Below are positions 20,596-31,009 of a DNA stretch of 64,000 bases, piece after piece (positions within the stretch are counted from its first letter, which is position 1; the number at the start of each line of letters is the position of its first letter). The notes under the pieces are model-generated. The model ran no database searches. It was not told where the DNA came from and saw only the letters and a program-made list of their open reading frames with translations. The position numbers and the translations under genes were made by a program. The stretch is from Cyclaneusma minus (lineage: Eukaryota; Ascomycota; Leotiomycetes; Marthamycetales; Marthamycetaceae): assembly GCA_037179335.1 (NCBI GenBank), contig JAKZHN010000008.1, positions 1,364,001 to 1,428,000 of the forward strand. Direction: 5' to 3'.

Positions 20596-21251
20596 ATGGG
20601 TTTCTGGGACGGCAAGCCGGACAGGCCCAGTTCCCACCGGGCACACAGCACCGGTTCCATCTTCGGCGGTAGCCATCACAATGCCTCCCGCTCTTCATTT
20701 TTCGGTGCGTTCGCCACGTTTGTCTGCCTTTCCACTCGTTCCTTTCCATTCAGCAAATCAAACCCTCATCACCCAATCCAAATCTCCATGCCCTTGAGAA
20801 ATTTCCCAACTACCTACTAAATAAACACAAACACTAACATGCCTATCCCCAAACAGGCGGAAACAACGGTCATTCCTCATCCTACTACAAACGCTCCCCC
20901 CGCTCCGGCTACCTCCAACGCATGTACCACAAGCTGCGCCGCCTCCTCCGCGACCTCATCCACTACATGAAGAAAAACCCTGTCAAAGTCTTTGTGCTCG
21001 TTATCATGCCTTTGATCACCGGCGGAGCTTTGAGCGGTCTTTTGCGCCAATTCGGTATCCGGTTACCGGCAGGTCTGGAGAAGATGTTTGGCGGTGCTGG
21101 TGATAGAGGGAGGGGTGGGAGCAGCGTTGTGCGAGATCGTCATGGCGATTTCAGATTTGAGAGGGAGCACTATGAGGGGCCGTTGGGTGGAGGTGGAGGT
21201 TGGGGAAACTCGATTGGGAGTTTGATGAGCGTTGCGAAATTGTTTATTTGA
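20596..21251 (+). CDS. Small single-pass membrane protein, unknown
   Basis: A 167-residue protein from exons 20596-20704 and 20857-21251, joined over a GTGCGT...CAG intron in phase 1. The N-terminus is Ser/His/Gly-rich (MGFWDGKPDRPSSHRAHS). A strongly basic stretch (YHKLRRLLRDLIHYMKKNP, about 65-85) leads into one hydrophobic segment (KVFVLVIMPLITGGALSGLL). The C-terminus is Gly-rich and charged. This architecture fits a tail-inserted membrane protein with its basic side in the cytosol. I do not recognise a named family. Confidence 0.75.
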
Positions 21252-21552
21252 GTGGGATGGTGGGATGGATGAGAGGGTGATGCGGTGGATATTTGGGAGT
21301 TTGGGGATTGGGCGGCTGTCTTGCGAGTAAATATTTTGTACTCGATGCGATTGATGCTGATGTTCTGGGGTATATCTAGGATGAGACGCCATGAGTTGCA
21401 TGGTTTGCATGATACCATTCTAGAATTTATGACCGAGATGCCATGGATACCAGGTCCATCTTTCAGCGTAGGGCAAAAAGTACTTAGGGGGGCGGAATCA
21501 ATGACATTGGGTATCTTCTGAACGCTGTCTATCTCGCTATTTAACTCGCTGT

Positions 21553-22826
21553 CTATGACTTTATCATGAAGATCTGCGATATTGTTAGCCACTGCACGGG
21601 CAAGGCGACGCAATCCCAAAAACATACCTGGTTCAAGGAAGCAGTATCCATAATCGCTGCGCGTTTCTGCGCAATGAACCGAGACCTGACTGAAGCATGC
21701 CTTCCGAAACTTGGAGCAGGTACTGGAGTCGAAGTGCCACTTGTTGGTAAGGAAGCAGAGGGTTTCGTAGATGAAGGTTCGTCTTCCGACGATGACTTCT
21801 CGGCTTCCTCATTTTCTTTCCGTTTCTTCGATTTCTTCTCCTTTTTGGAGGTCTTCTCGGATTCGCCTGATTCTTCTTGCTTTCTCTTCTCCTCTCTCCT
21901 CTTCTCTTTGCGCTCTCTTTTCTCCTTCCTGAGACTCTCCTCGTCCTCCGGAGAAACGGCTGCTTCTTCTTCTTCGACCTCCTGAGCTTTGCGCTTCTTT
22001 TCCTTTTTCTTCGCCTTCTTCGCCTCCGAGTTGCTGTCTTCTTCCGATGCGACATCCTGGTCTGCCTTGCGCTTCTTCGACTTCTTGGTCTTCACCGCCA
22101 CGACTTCCGGACTAGCCCCATCTTTCGCCGACTTCTCACTTTCATCCCTCTCCTTCTTCTCCTTCTTCTCCTTCTTCTCCTTCTTCTCCTTCTTCTCCTT
22201 CTTCTCCTTCTTCTCCTTCTTCTCCTTCTTCTCCTTCTTCTCCTTCTTCTCCTTCTTCTCCTTCAGCCTCACCCTCTCCTTCTCCCCATCAATCAAGTCC
22301 TGGATCTTATCACCCACCAGAACCCCACCTCTCACAAACTTCATGCCTCCATATTTTCCATCAACGTAAAGCCTCCTCTTCAAATCCTCCTTCTCCTCCC
22401 TCTCCTTCATTATAACCCCATCATCCTTGCCATTCAGCCGGCCCAGAATATCCTTGAACGCGTCTAGGCCGACACATTCGCCTTCACCCACACCGCTTCC
22501 CTTCTTTGCGCCCAAGCCTAGCGTGTCGTCCTTGATAGCAACCCGGATATGCGACGCATTGGCTTCGGTATGAAATTGTGCGTGTGGTGCGTTTTTGGCG
22601 CCGAGAAGAGAGCCGGGTGCCCATCCTTGCGCTGCCATAAGCTTATGACCGAAAGACTGTGTGTTGTTGGTCCAGCTGGTGTTGTTGGGGTCGTGGGAGA
22701 GTTTGGTCCGCCTGTGGATGCATTGTTAAAGGAAGCACTTCGAAGCACAAGAAAGCGTTCTCTGGGCGAATACACAGAATACTTCGAGTAGAAGTGCACT
22801 TACTTGCGCGGTGCTGCGAGACCCAT
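21553..22826 (-). CDS. pxr1: PXR1/PinX1-like G-patch protein
   Basis: A nucleolar G-patch factor required for rRNA and snoRNA processing; the family also inhibits telomerase. Three exons: 22826-22804, 22711-21628 and 21573-21553, giving 375 residues. The start MGLAAPRKRTKLSHDPNNTSW and the G-patch (AAQGWAPGSLLGAKNAPHAQFH) are diagnostic. LGRLNGKDD and GGVLVGDKIQDLIDGE follow as in the family. The C-terminal half is an extreme Lys/Glu run (KEK units, 9-bp DNA repeat) and further basic stretches, then RSRFIAQKRAAIMD. The last 54-base intron is in frame, so intron retention would insert 18 residues and keep the MIKS end. It is divergent from the next plus-strand gene, with 375 bases between the starts. 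Confidence 0.95.
22150..22265 (-). repeat. 9-bp microsatellite-like array coding for KEK
   Basis: About 13 almost perfect copies of CTCCTTCTT on the plus strand, read as Glu-Lys-Lys on the minus strand inside PXR1. The uniform codon use suggests recent expansion and probable length variation. Confidence 0.9.
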
Positions 22827-23201
22827 TGTGGCAGATGTGCTTTGGGCAAAAGCGGTGGACTTTCTGGACGGAGGATTCACAGGACAAGATTGAATTTTAG
22901 AAATTCATGTCTCGGTGGATCGGTGGTTGTCGGCCGCGCCAAGACTATCGACGCCAAGTAAGTAGCGCGAGGCTGAACTCTGAAGCCTTGTGTCCCAATT
23001 CCCATTTGAGAGCTACTGAGAACTCGACACACTATTTCACGAGCAAGAACAATTGAGATTTACTTCTTCCTTGATAGATTGAGGGATTCTGTCTACCGCC
23101 ATACAAGTCGACTGTCACAAACCCCAATTCTGTCACTTCCTGGGTGATACCTCGCCCTCACGAAACACTCTCATACCTCTTCCCCACCACCAGTCCACAC
23201 C
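22827..23201. promoter_or_regulatory. Bidirectional promoter region, PXR1 and coiled-coil gene
   Basis: These 375 bases separate two divergent starts. A pyrimidine-rich C/T/A leader precedes the ATG at 23202. I do not see a clear TATA box. Confidence 0.45.
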
Positions 23202-23990
23202 ATGCCTCCCAGGGCCCGCAAGAACGCCGCAAAAGCCGCCTCACCACCCAAGAGCCCCTCCCCTTTCGAGGATGAGTTGGCTGGTTCAGCTTCTGAAGAA
23301 GAAGAGGAAGAGGATGATGATGACCCCGAAGAGGGCCTCGGTCGCACCATTCAGAGCGCCGTAGACGTCCTCAAAGCTGTAGGTCCATCCCTCCATAAAA
23401 AAGTCCCATACGCTTCTATATTGAAGCCCCCGGTAGCACAATGAGAAAACGGACGCCAAGCGCCGTGCTCTCAAGAAGGACGCTAAGAAGCGCTTTGCCG
23501 AGCTGAAGGAGCGAGTCGTTAAGGTCCACCAAGAGCGACGCAAGCGAATGTTCGTATTCCCTGTCTTCCTTCCAGCTTACCATGATCCCGCCTCTGCTGG
23601 TTGCCCCGTTCCTGCATATTGCAACGTAAGGAGCAAGCTCGTTGGATGAAAGTAGTGTAAGTCATGTGGTTTCCAAGCTGATGGGAATGGATATAGTGAG
23701 CAAGCGCACCGCGAGCGCTTCGATAGGCTTATGGATATCTTCACACGCCGCTCGGAGATTGAGCAGAAGATCATCGAAGCCACGATGTGCATTGAGAAGG
23801 AGAAGCTGGCGCTGGCTAGCAACCTGGCGGCTATGTTTGACGGGAGGGTACTCGATCTCGAGGAGGAGGATGTAGAGGGCACTTTGGCCAAGTATGCTGG
23901 TGCTGCACGTCCTTCGGTAGGTCGTGGAATGCTCTTGCTCTTCTTTCGAGTCCTGCTTGCTGATGATATTCCCAGGCTGCGGCTGAATAG
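23202..23990 (+). CDS. Small nuclear-type coiled-coil protein, unknown
   Basis: A 181-residue protein reconstructed from five exons: 23202-23378, 23446-23553, 23631-23656, 23697-23916 and 23976-23990. Each junction keeps frame. The N-terminus is basic then acidic (SASEEEEEEDDDD). The middle is strongly Lys/Arg-rich (KRRALKKDAKKRFAELKERVVKVHQERRKRM). The C-terminal half is a helical, coiled-coil-like stretch (QAHRERFDRLMDIFTRRSEIEQKIIEATMCIEKEKLALASNLAAMFDG). The second donor (GTATTC) and the 26-base third exon are the least certain parts of the model. I do not recognise a family. Confidence 0.65.
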
Positions 23991-24326
23991 GCGATCATTT
24001 TCGTCTGGCGTTGCTTCTTGCGGTTTTTGTTTTGGGACCATTTTGAAGGAAGTTGCCATTGCTGGACGTCGGAAACGGGTCGGCGGAGTCAGGAGCATTT
24101 ATACCCAATGGCGTGACGTCGATCTTGCTTTTCATTAGCTTTTATGTCAGCTCTCATCGTAGCATTTCCAGAAATCACTTCGGCTCAAGAAACGATCCAG
24201 TCATAGCTTGCGCCTTCGCAATTCTTCAGTTCAATTGCCTCTGACCATTGGTGTTTTCCCGAACACTCCCATACATACCAAACGCCATATAATGCATTCA
24301 TTACCCAATTCCCGCCCTCCCGTCGC
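23991..24326. other. Short intergenic stretch between convergent genes
   Basis: Nothing is visible beyond the 3' ends of the two flanking genes. Confidence 0.4.
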
Positions 24327-25194
24327 TCAAAACCCCTTCGTCTTACCCGCACTATCCAGACCGACAGCGCCCATAGCATTCCCAATCCCATCCCTCACCA
24401 AATCCACCACCACCTTAGCCATCCCCTGCCTCCCCGCGCCCGTCCTCGTATCGGAGCCTCCCACCACAACCGGATCCTCGCTATTCATCGTCGGTAACAC
24501 GCTGTCATTGGCCGATAAACTGACGAAGAGCGCGAATGGGACCAGCCAGATGCAGATTCCGAAGTACGAGGAGACTTCGGTGAAAGACGGGAAGTCGACT
24601 TTTTCGAAGCGCGAGCGCGGCGTGGGGGGTTGGAGGTTGGAGAAGTGGCGGAACCAGAGGTAGTGGTTTGCTAGTACGAGAACTATATGCCGTGAAAACA
24701 TAAATCAGCCTTCTATTCCATTTTCTAGCTACTATGTATGAATTCGGAGATAAAGTTGTTGGGGAGGAAGTCGCATACCGCAAGACGCAATGAACAGAGG
24801 CGATGATAGTTTGACGATAGGGAAGCGACTCATATTCCCCAGATATACGACATGGGAGACGATGCTGAGCGCCGACAGGTCGATGGGGAAGCGGTCGAGG
24901 AGGACGAGGAGGAGCTGGATGGTAATGACGGCGTAGATGAGTCGCGTCAGGAGCTTTTTCGCAAAGACGGTGTGCTCTTCTACGAGCTCGGAGAGGTAGT
25001 ACAATCCAGAAGCTAGTTCGGCGAAGTGTCAGCGCAAAGGTTCCGTATACAACACGGGGTTGAATGGTTCGTAGGATTCATGTTTCGTAGGATGAATTTG
25101 AGTTTAGAGCTTGGGTGATCTTACCGATGGCCAAGGTCAGAAAGCCGAAGCCTAGGACGATGCCTAGATAGCCGAGGAGGGGGAGAATCCACAT
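24327..25194 (-). CDS. svp26: SVP26/TEX261-family ER-Golgi cargo adaptor
   Basis: A multi-span membrane protein that helps load Golgi mannosyltransferases and other cargo into COPII vesicles in yeast. Three exons: 25194-25125, 25012-24779 and 24682-24327, giving 219 residues. The family pattern is clear: MWILPLLGYLGIVLGFGFLTLAIASGLYYLSELVEEHT, then LIYAVITIQLLLVLLDRFP, then NMSRFPIVKLSSP, NHYLWFRHF and FGICIWLVPFALFVSLSAND. Four hydrophobic segments are visible. A Gly/Ser/Thr-rich cytoplasmic tail follows, as in filamentous fungi. Both introns (GTAAGA...TAG and GTATGC...TAG) are phase 1. Confidence 0.92.
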
Positions 25195-25675
25195 GGTGAA
25201 ACAGAACGGATTAAAGAGCGTGAGGAGGACTGGGGGTGATCATTTCGTGGCGTTCGTTGAGGGAGCCGTTGGAATTTGGCTGGAGTCGAGCTAGGGATGG
25301 ATTAAGTCAAGGTGTTCTTTCTTACCCCGGATTCTTGGCGTTAGTAGTTTGCATAGCGCCGGGCCGACACCCGAGTAGCGTGCCGAGAAAGCTTCCTTCC
25401 ATCCCCATCAACGACATCTTCATCAACAATCAACATTCAGTTATAACGCTCTTCCTCCCACGAAGCCGGTTCCCGTTGTAGTACGGCGTATCACGCTGTA
25501 TCGGTATTCCCCGTTCGGCTAGAAGGGTAAGTACGTTCAATGCCTATTACCTTCCTCTAAGAAGATCAGAAGTGAGAACCAAACCGCGAGTCACACACCG
25601 TTTGTAGTGAGTGACGAAAGCTGAGTTCTGGGCCAACCGAAAGCATTGCGTCGCTTTCAATTTCGTATTGCACGG
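25195..25675. other. Intergenic stretch between two minus-strand genes
   Basis: It contains the 5' leader of SVP26 and the 3' end of UBA4. No gene is visible. Confidence 0.4.
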
Positions 25676-27267
25676 CTAGTATTCTGGCCAATCATTGTCG
25701 ACATCTCTCTTCCAGGCCCTGAACCCACCCCTTATATCCACAATGGGCCTCTTCTCGCCATATTTCTCCTTCAACTGTCTGGTGATGACCTGTGAATCAT
25801 TTCCCAGCCTGCATATAACATATATAGGGGCGTCCTCTGGTAGATCTCGTGGAAGCCAGGCCGGGTCTTCTCCTTGACCCAAACTTCTGCGGGAAGTGGA
25901 AAAAGGGGCATTGATACTGCCATCCAGATGGCAAATATCGAATTGCACCTTCTCTCGCACATCCACTAGTAAATGCTCCTTCTGGCCGTTCGTGTCCTGA
26001 TCTGGCGTCCTCAACTTTGCGTATGTCTTCGCATCCACTCTCTCATCCTGGGACAAAATGGTCACTGGACTTTCAACCCCACAAAACGCCACATAGTCCA
26101 GCGAGCCACTCGTCAATCCGTCCAAGGAGAGACTCGATTCTTTCGAGCAAGCAAAACAATCCGCTCTCCTCGGTCTCAATTTCACCGTCCTAAAAGGCGG
26201 CGAATTCATGGCCGAAAACAACAGAAGACTGGGCGCTGGGATAGTGCTCGCTCCTTGAGCCTCGTCGTTTCTCAGCAATCCAGCTGCAGTCAACTTGATG
26301 CATTCGAGAGCTTGCAGTACTCCCATGACGCCCACAACAGGCCCCAGAATGCCGCCGTCTCCGCAACTCACCACGCTTTCTACTGGTGGTGGCTTGGGGA
26401 AGATACATCTGTAGCAAGGACCTCCTGAAGCATCCCCAGGTGATCGGGGCGGGTAGTTGAGTATCATCAGCTGGCCGTCTGTTCTCAAAGCGGAGGCAGA
26501 GACGAGGGGCTTTTGGAGCAGGACGCAGATATCTGAGATCAAGTACCGTGATGTGGGATGATCGGTACAGTCAAGGACGACATCGTAGGCAGAAACTATC
26601 TCGGCAGCATTCTGCGGTGTCAGATGTGTAGGGTAGGCAACATAGGTTGGATTTGGATTCAGGCTTTCGCTATATTAGCAGTGCTCAATTGAACATAAGA
26701 GAGGCAGAGGAGTGGTTCATACGAGCGTAGATAGGTAATGGCACTGTCGACTTTAGGGACGCCGACTCGAAATGTGCTGTGTAGGATCTGACGATGCAAA
26801 TTGGAAACTTCGACCGTATCGCCGTCTACTAGTCCGATCTTTCCCACTCCTGCGCCGGCGAGGTAGGCTGCGGCTGGACATCCGAGACCCCCTGCTCCGA
26901 CTAGGAGAACGGAGGCGCACTTGAGTCTGAGTTGACCTGTATCGAGATTGTTAAAAACGGTAGTTCTATAGCACGTGACTGGACCGTGATACAGACCTTG
27001 AATGCCAATACTAGGAGTAATCAATTGACGGCCATATCTCTTGTATTCGTCTGAAGATAGAGGCCATTCCTTCTCCTGACCTGTACTTTCATTCTCTCCA
27101 TTCCGATGACTCGAGGCCGTCGCTGCTTGATCCTCCTTATCGGCCCTGTTGGAGAACTCAATTCGGGCTTCAGCTTCCGAGAGTTGAGCTTTCAGTTCTG
27201 CTAACTTGGTTTCGGTATCTAGAATCTGTTTACTCAAAAATTCTGCTGTCTCGCTGGCGGATTCCAT
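25676..27267 (-). CDS. uba4: UBA4/MOCS3-like adenylyltransferase and sulfurtransferase
   Basis: This enzyme activates the C-terminus of Urm1 (tRNA thiolation, urmylation) and, in filamentous fungi, of the molybdopterin synthase small subunit. Three exons: 27267-26997, 26936-26723 and 26669-25676, giving 492 residues. An N-terminal coiled-coil leader precedes an E1-like domain with the nucleotide loop GAGGLG near residue 104, DGDTVEVSNLHRQ and DCTDHPTSRYL. Zinc cysteines CYRC and CFAC and the SCGDGG loop follow. The C-terminal rhodanese domain (LLVDVREKVQFDICHLDGSINAP) carries its active Cys in YVICRLGNDSQ. Start and fold match full-length homologues. The first intron is in frame (60 bases). 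The gene is head-to-head with SLX9. Confidence 0.95.
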
Positions 27268-27461
27268 GGTGTGTTCAATGTTGTGTAACCTGCGGATGGA
27301 GAGGGCGGGTGGAAAAGTGGTCGAACGCTAAGGTTTTCATGATCCGGATCGCTTCAAGGCTGCGCCCAGCTTTCACATTCGCAGCCACAAAATAAATCCC
27401 CCACAATACTGCCGCAACCCTCTTCCTCTCTGCCGCTATACAACTGAATAATTTAATCATC
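27268..27461. promoter_or_regulatory. Bidirectional promoter, UBA4 and SLX9
   Basis: Only 194 bases separate the two start codons, so the genes must share promoter DNA. This pairs a tRNA-modification gene with a ribosome-assembly gene, which suggests co-regulation with translation capacity. No clear TATA box is visible. Confidence 0.55.
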
Positions 27462-28075
27462 ATGGTATGTCTCGTCCCCATTAAATCGCACTGGCCAAAC
27501 CAGCTAACACAAAACAGGCGCCCACAGCTCCCAGCACCAAAAAGCGCACCTCCATCCGCGCCAAAGCCGCCAAATCCACATCCTCCGTCTACACCCCTCC
27601 CGTCCACCGTCCTGAAGCCCAAATCTCCGACTCCTTCATCTCCTCCAAGAAAGACAAGCGCACCATCAAGCACTCCGCCTTCGTGAACCGCATCGAGAAA
27701 GCCTCGAAAAAGCCTTTGAAGCGCCGACGCCCAAACAAGAAACTAGTCACTACTCTGGAGAGCTTGGCGGATGCTTTGCCGGATATCGCAGACGGGAAGA
27801 ATGAAACGGAGGTGGGACAGGTGATCAAGCAGAAGAGTCTGAAGAGTAGGCCGGGTGCGCTGAAGAGGAAGGAGAAGATGGAGAGAGTGGAGAGGGAGAG
27901 GTTTGGGAAGAATTTGGCGCAGTTGAGTGCTGGCGGTACTGGAGGCGCCCAGAAGACGGAGAGTACAGAAGAGGGGGACAAGGTGACGCAGGCGGCGACG
28001 GCGAATAAGTGGGCGGCGTTGAGGGGATTCATTTCGCAGACGCTGGAGCAGAAGCCGGAGTTTGTGAAGAAATGA
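27462..28075 (+). CDS. slx9: SLX9-like ribosome biogenesis protein
   Basis: A nucleolar protein needed for 40S ribosome assembly and export. The first exon appears to contain only the start codon (27462-27464). A 53-base GTATGT...CAG intron follows, and the second exon runs 27518-28075, giving 186 residues. The sequence is basic: MAPTAPSTKKRTSIRAKAAK, then SFISSKKDKRTIKHSAFVNRIE, KKPLKRRRPNKKL, SLKSRPGALKRKEKMERVERERFGKNLAQL and a C-terminal WAALRGFISQTLEQKPEF. The RPGALKRKEKM and RFGKNLAQL blocks and the C-terminal ALR.FI motif are the family signature. Skipping the first exon would leave no ATG in frame until deep in the protein. Confidence 0.85.
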
Positions 28076-28511
28076 GGTGGTGGCTAGAGTAGACCTATGC
28101 CATGAGCGGACTACCGTATGTTTCTCCCCGAATTTGTGATCATTCCATGATTCATCCCTTTTGAATGCTGATGAGTTTGTCAGGCTCTACTATTAAGTTT
28201 TGGGCCCGTCACGTTGAATTTGTACCGCCGCGCCTACACCTCGCCAGCGCCATGTTCTCCACCTAAGGATATACTACATTGCGATCATCAGCCGATTACC
28301 CTCTGAACTCCATTTCCTTTGAGACTTTGAATCTTTCTCATCAACTGGGGCGGACGAAATCATGCCACCCCGATTCACGTGACATGCAAGGCTGAAAATG
28401 CTCGATCGCTCTACGTCATGGTGCCATGACCAAATGCTTTTCGAGCTTTAAATGCCACTTGCAAGTTGCAACCCACCGAACCTTCTCACCCATACATCAC
28501 AACCATTCACG
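28076..28511. other. Intergenic stretch and promoter
   Basis: A TTTAAAT box at about 28446 lies 65 bases before the next start codon. Nothing else is visible. Confidence 0.4.
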
Positions 28512-29649
28512 ATGTCCTTGTCCAGAAGCTCCCTCGAGGGAATTCCAACCTCATATGCCACCGTCTCCATCGGATCACCAGACGATCCTCTCGAGCCAAA
28601 ACTGAAAGCGATTTCCACCGCCGGCTTTCAAGCAATTGAACTTGGCTTTCCAGACCTACTCTCTTTCGCCTCGAAACATCTGAAGAAAGAAGTCAAGGAG
28701 GATGACTATGATAGTCTTTGTGAGGCAGGCAAAGAGGTCAAGCAACTATGCACGAAACATAATTTGAAGATCATGATGCTGCAACCATTCGCCAACTTCG
28801 AAGGCTGGCCTGCCGAATCTAAGGAGCGTCAAAATGCATTTGACCGAGCAAATGGTTGGATCAGAATTATGCAAGCCGTCGGTACCGACATGCTGCAAGT
28901 AAGTATTTGGCTATGAAGGCTCTAACTCGACGGGCCAGGAAACGGTGTCTGACAGCCTGTACTAGGTCGGCTCCTCTGATGCTCATGACATCTCATCCAA
29001 CTTCGAGCAGCTCGCCAACGACCTCGCAAGTCTCGCCGATATTCTCGCCAAACACAACTTCCGCCTCGCCTACGAAAACTGGTGCTGGGCCACCCACGCC
29101 CCCCACTGGTCCTCCGTCTGGCAAATCGTCAAACTAGCCAACCGTCCCAATATCGGTCTCTGCCTCGACACCTTCCAGACAGCTGGCTCCGAGCTAGCCG
29201 ACCCTACCACGAAATCTGGTCTTATCGAAGTCGATCCCGAGACCGGCAAACCCATTGACCCCGAGATGCTGAAACAGAACTTCGCAAAGAGCTTGCAGAA
29301 ACTTTCGCAGGAAATTCCCGCAGAGAAGATCTACTTGTTGCAGATTTCTGATGCCTATAAACCGGCTAAGCCGTTAGAGAAGAAGGAGGTGGAGGGTATG
29401 AGGCCGAGAGCAAGGTGGAGCCATGATTATCGTCCAATTCCTTTCAGTGGTGGATATTTGCCAGTCGTCGAAGTTGCGAAAGCGGTCTTGAAGACGGGAA
29501 CTAGATCTGCCTACTTCTCGTACGAAGTCTTCGATGGTGGGGCGGAAGGGAAGGAGGAGAGAGTTAGGGTTGACGAGTTTGAGCAGTATGCGAAGAAGGC
29601 GATGGAGAGTTGCAAGAAGTTGTTAGATGAGTGTGCGGATGGGCCTTGA
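28512..29649 (+). CDS. 3-dehydroshikimate dehydratase-like TIM-barrel enzyme
   Basis: The family converts 3-dehydroshikimate to protocatechuate in quinate/shikimate catabolism (Neurospora qa-4 type). Two exons, 28512-28898 and 28966-29649, give 356 residues. Order of motifs: TAGFQAIELGFPDL, IMMLQPFANFEGW, a beta-strand segment ending in YENWCWATHAPHW, NRPNIGLCLDTFQTAG with the metal-binding Asp, YLLQISDAY with a Gln/Asp pair, then RARWSHDYRPIPF-GGYLPVVEV and YEVF. The Glu of YEN, Asp of CLD, Gln of LQIS and Glu of YEV fit the four metal ligands. The ATG at 28452 is rejected because it adds an unrelated leader. The gene is not in a quinate cluster here, so a role as another sugar-phosphate isomerase-type enzyme is possible. 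Confidence 0.85.
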
Positions 29650-30221
29650 AATTCCTATGAGTTGTGGATGTTGATCATAGCGTCTCCAAGGAGAATGCCA
29701 TTGATTACGTCGACTGCGAAATGGAAACATCTACCGAATCGATGCGAATTGCATCAGTCATAGTGGAATTCCCCGTGGTTCATTCACTTGGCTCACCAAG
29801 TCACGTAAACTGAGAAGTTACTCACACTTCCTCATTTTGTGGCCCCTAGTTCCCGATGTTACTTTTTTCTAGTTACTTGGTTTGCTTCTGATTTTTTGAA
29901 TTACTTCAATCGTTTGCATTGAATTTTTGGATTGCTAGTCGACAGTTGTTGACTCTACTCTATTCAAAGTGCGGCAGGAACTTCTTGGACCACGAGTGTG
30001 GCAACGTGAGTAGGAATGATCTTTCCTCTTCTTCACCGGCAATCGCTGTTGCGTACCTTTCCCCCAAGCATGCTGCTTGTGCATCAATTCCACCATCCGA
30101 ACGCTTCCCATGTTTATCTACTAGTCCTTCCATACAACACACATATCCAAATCTGATATCCCCCAACTCTCTAAACTTCATACATCCTTCCAACAGCATC
30201 AATCCACCCAAATCTTCAAAA
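29650..30221. other. Intergenic stretch with weak 19-bp repeat
   Basis: From about 29868 to 29935 the DNA shows about three weak units such as GTTACTTGGTTTGCTTCTG. They resemble the clearer 19-bp arrays elsewhere in the window. No gene is visible. Confidence 0.4.
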
Positions 30222-30862
30222 ATGCCCTCTGCAACGTCGGCGCCCATAGCCAACCATTGGGTAAAAAATGAAGACAGGGCGCTGACCCTAATCATCGGCG
30301 ACCACTGCATCTCCACACCCGGCCAATACGTTCCTCGAGCCGGTTGGTCAACCTCTCCCTCCCCTTGACCCCAGCTACCTTATCAAACCCATTCTAACAC
30401 CACTCAATACTAGACGCCCAATACACGCCCCTCCTCGGATACCCCAACGCCAGCATGTGTTGCACCTACATGATCCTCTGTCTCGACTTCAAATCACCCG
30501 CCGAGTCCGAGGAGCTCGCTCCGATCCACCCCATCTTGCACTGGTTCCAACACGGTCTGCGCCAGACGTATAGTGGCGATCCGCCAACCCCATCAGTTAT
30601 GCTTTCGGCCGGCAGCGAAAAACCGCTTGTTGAATGGATGGGCCCTCTCGAGCCGGCGAACACCGGAGTGCATGAATATATATTTTACTTGTATCAGCAA
30701 GGGGAGGAGATCGACCCGAGGTCTTGGAGCTTGGCACAGGGGGATGGGGGGCCGTTTGATGTGAGGAAGAGGGTTAACTTTAACATGGATGCGTTTAGCA
30801 GGGAGATGAAGTTGGCGGGGAGGTTTGTGGCGAAGACTTGCTTTAATAGTCTTTACTGGTAG
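30222..30862 (+). CDS. PEBP-family (phosphatidylethanolamine-binding-like) protein
   Basis: A 189-residue protein from exons 30222-30342 and 30414-30862, joined in phase 1 across a 71-base intron with a CTAAC branch site. The second exon carries the family core: YMILCLDFKSP in place of the usual Asp-Pro-Asp loop, HWFQHGLRQTY, the ligand-pocket motif P-ANTGVHEYIFYLYQQ and a C-terminal helix DAFSREMKLAGRFVAKTCF. The classic DPD is degraded to LDF, so ligand binding may be altered. No signal peptide is seen. Homologues act as protease inhibitors (Tfs1-like) or secreted proteins; the role here is unknown. Confidence 0.8.
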
Positions 30863-31009
30863 TAAGTAGTCGAGGGAAAGGGGACCTTTGAATGCTGGCC
30901 AGGGAGAGGGTGAATGGAGATGATGGAGCTGACGTTGGTGGCTTTTCGTTTATGACTATCGTAGGGTATAACTTTATAAGCCCCGATCAATAACACTGGA
31001 ACCCAGGCG

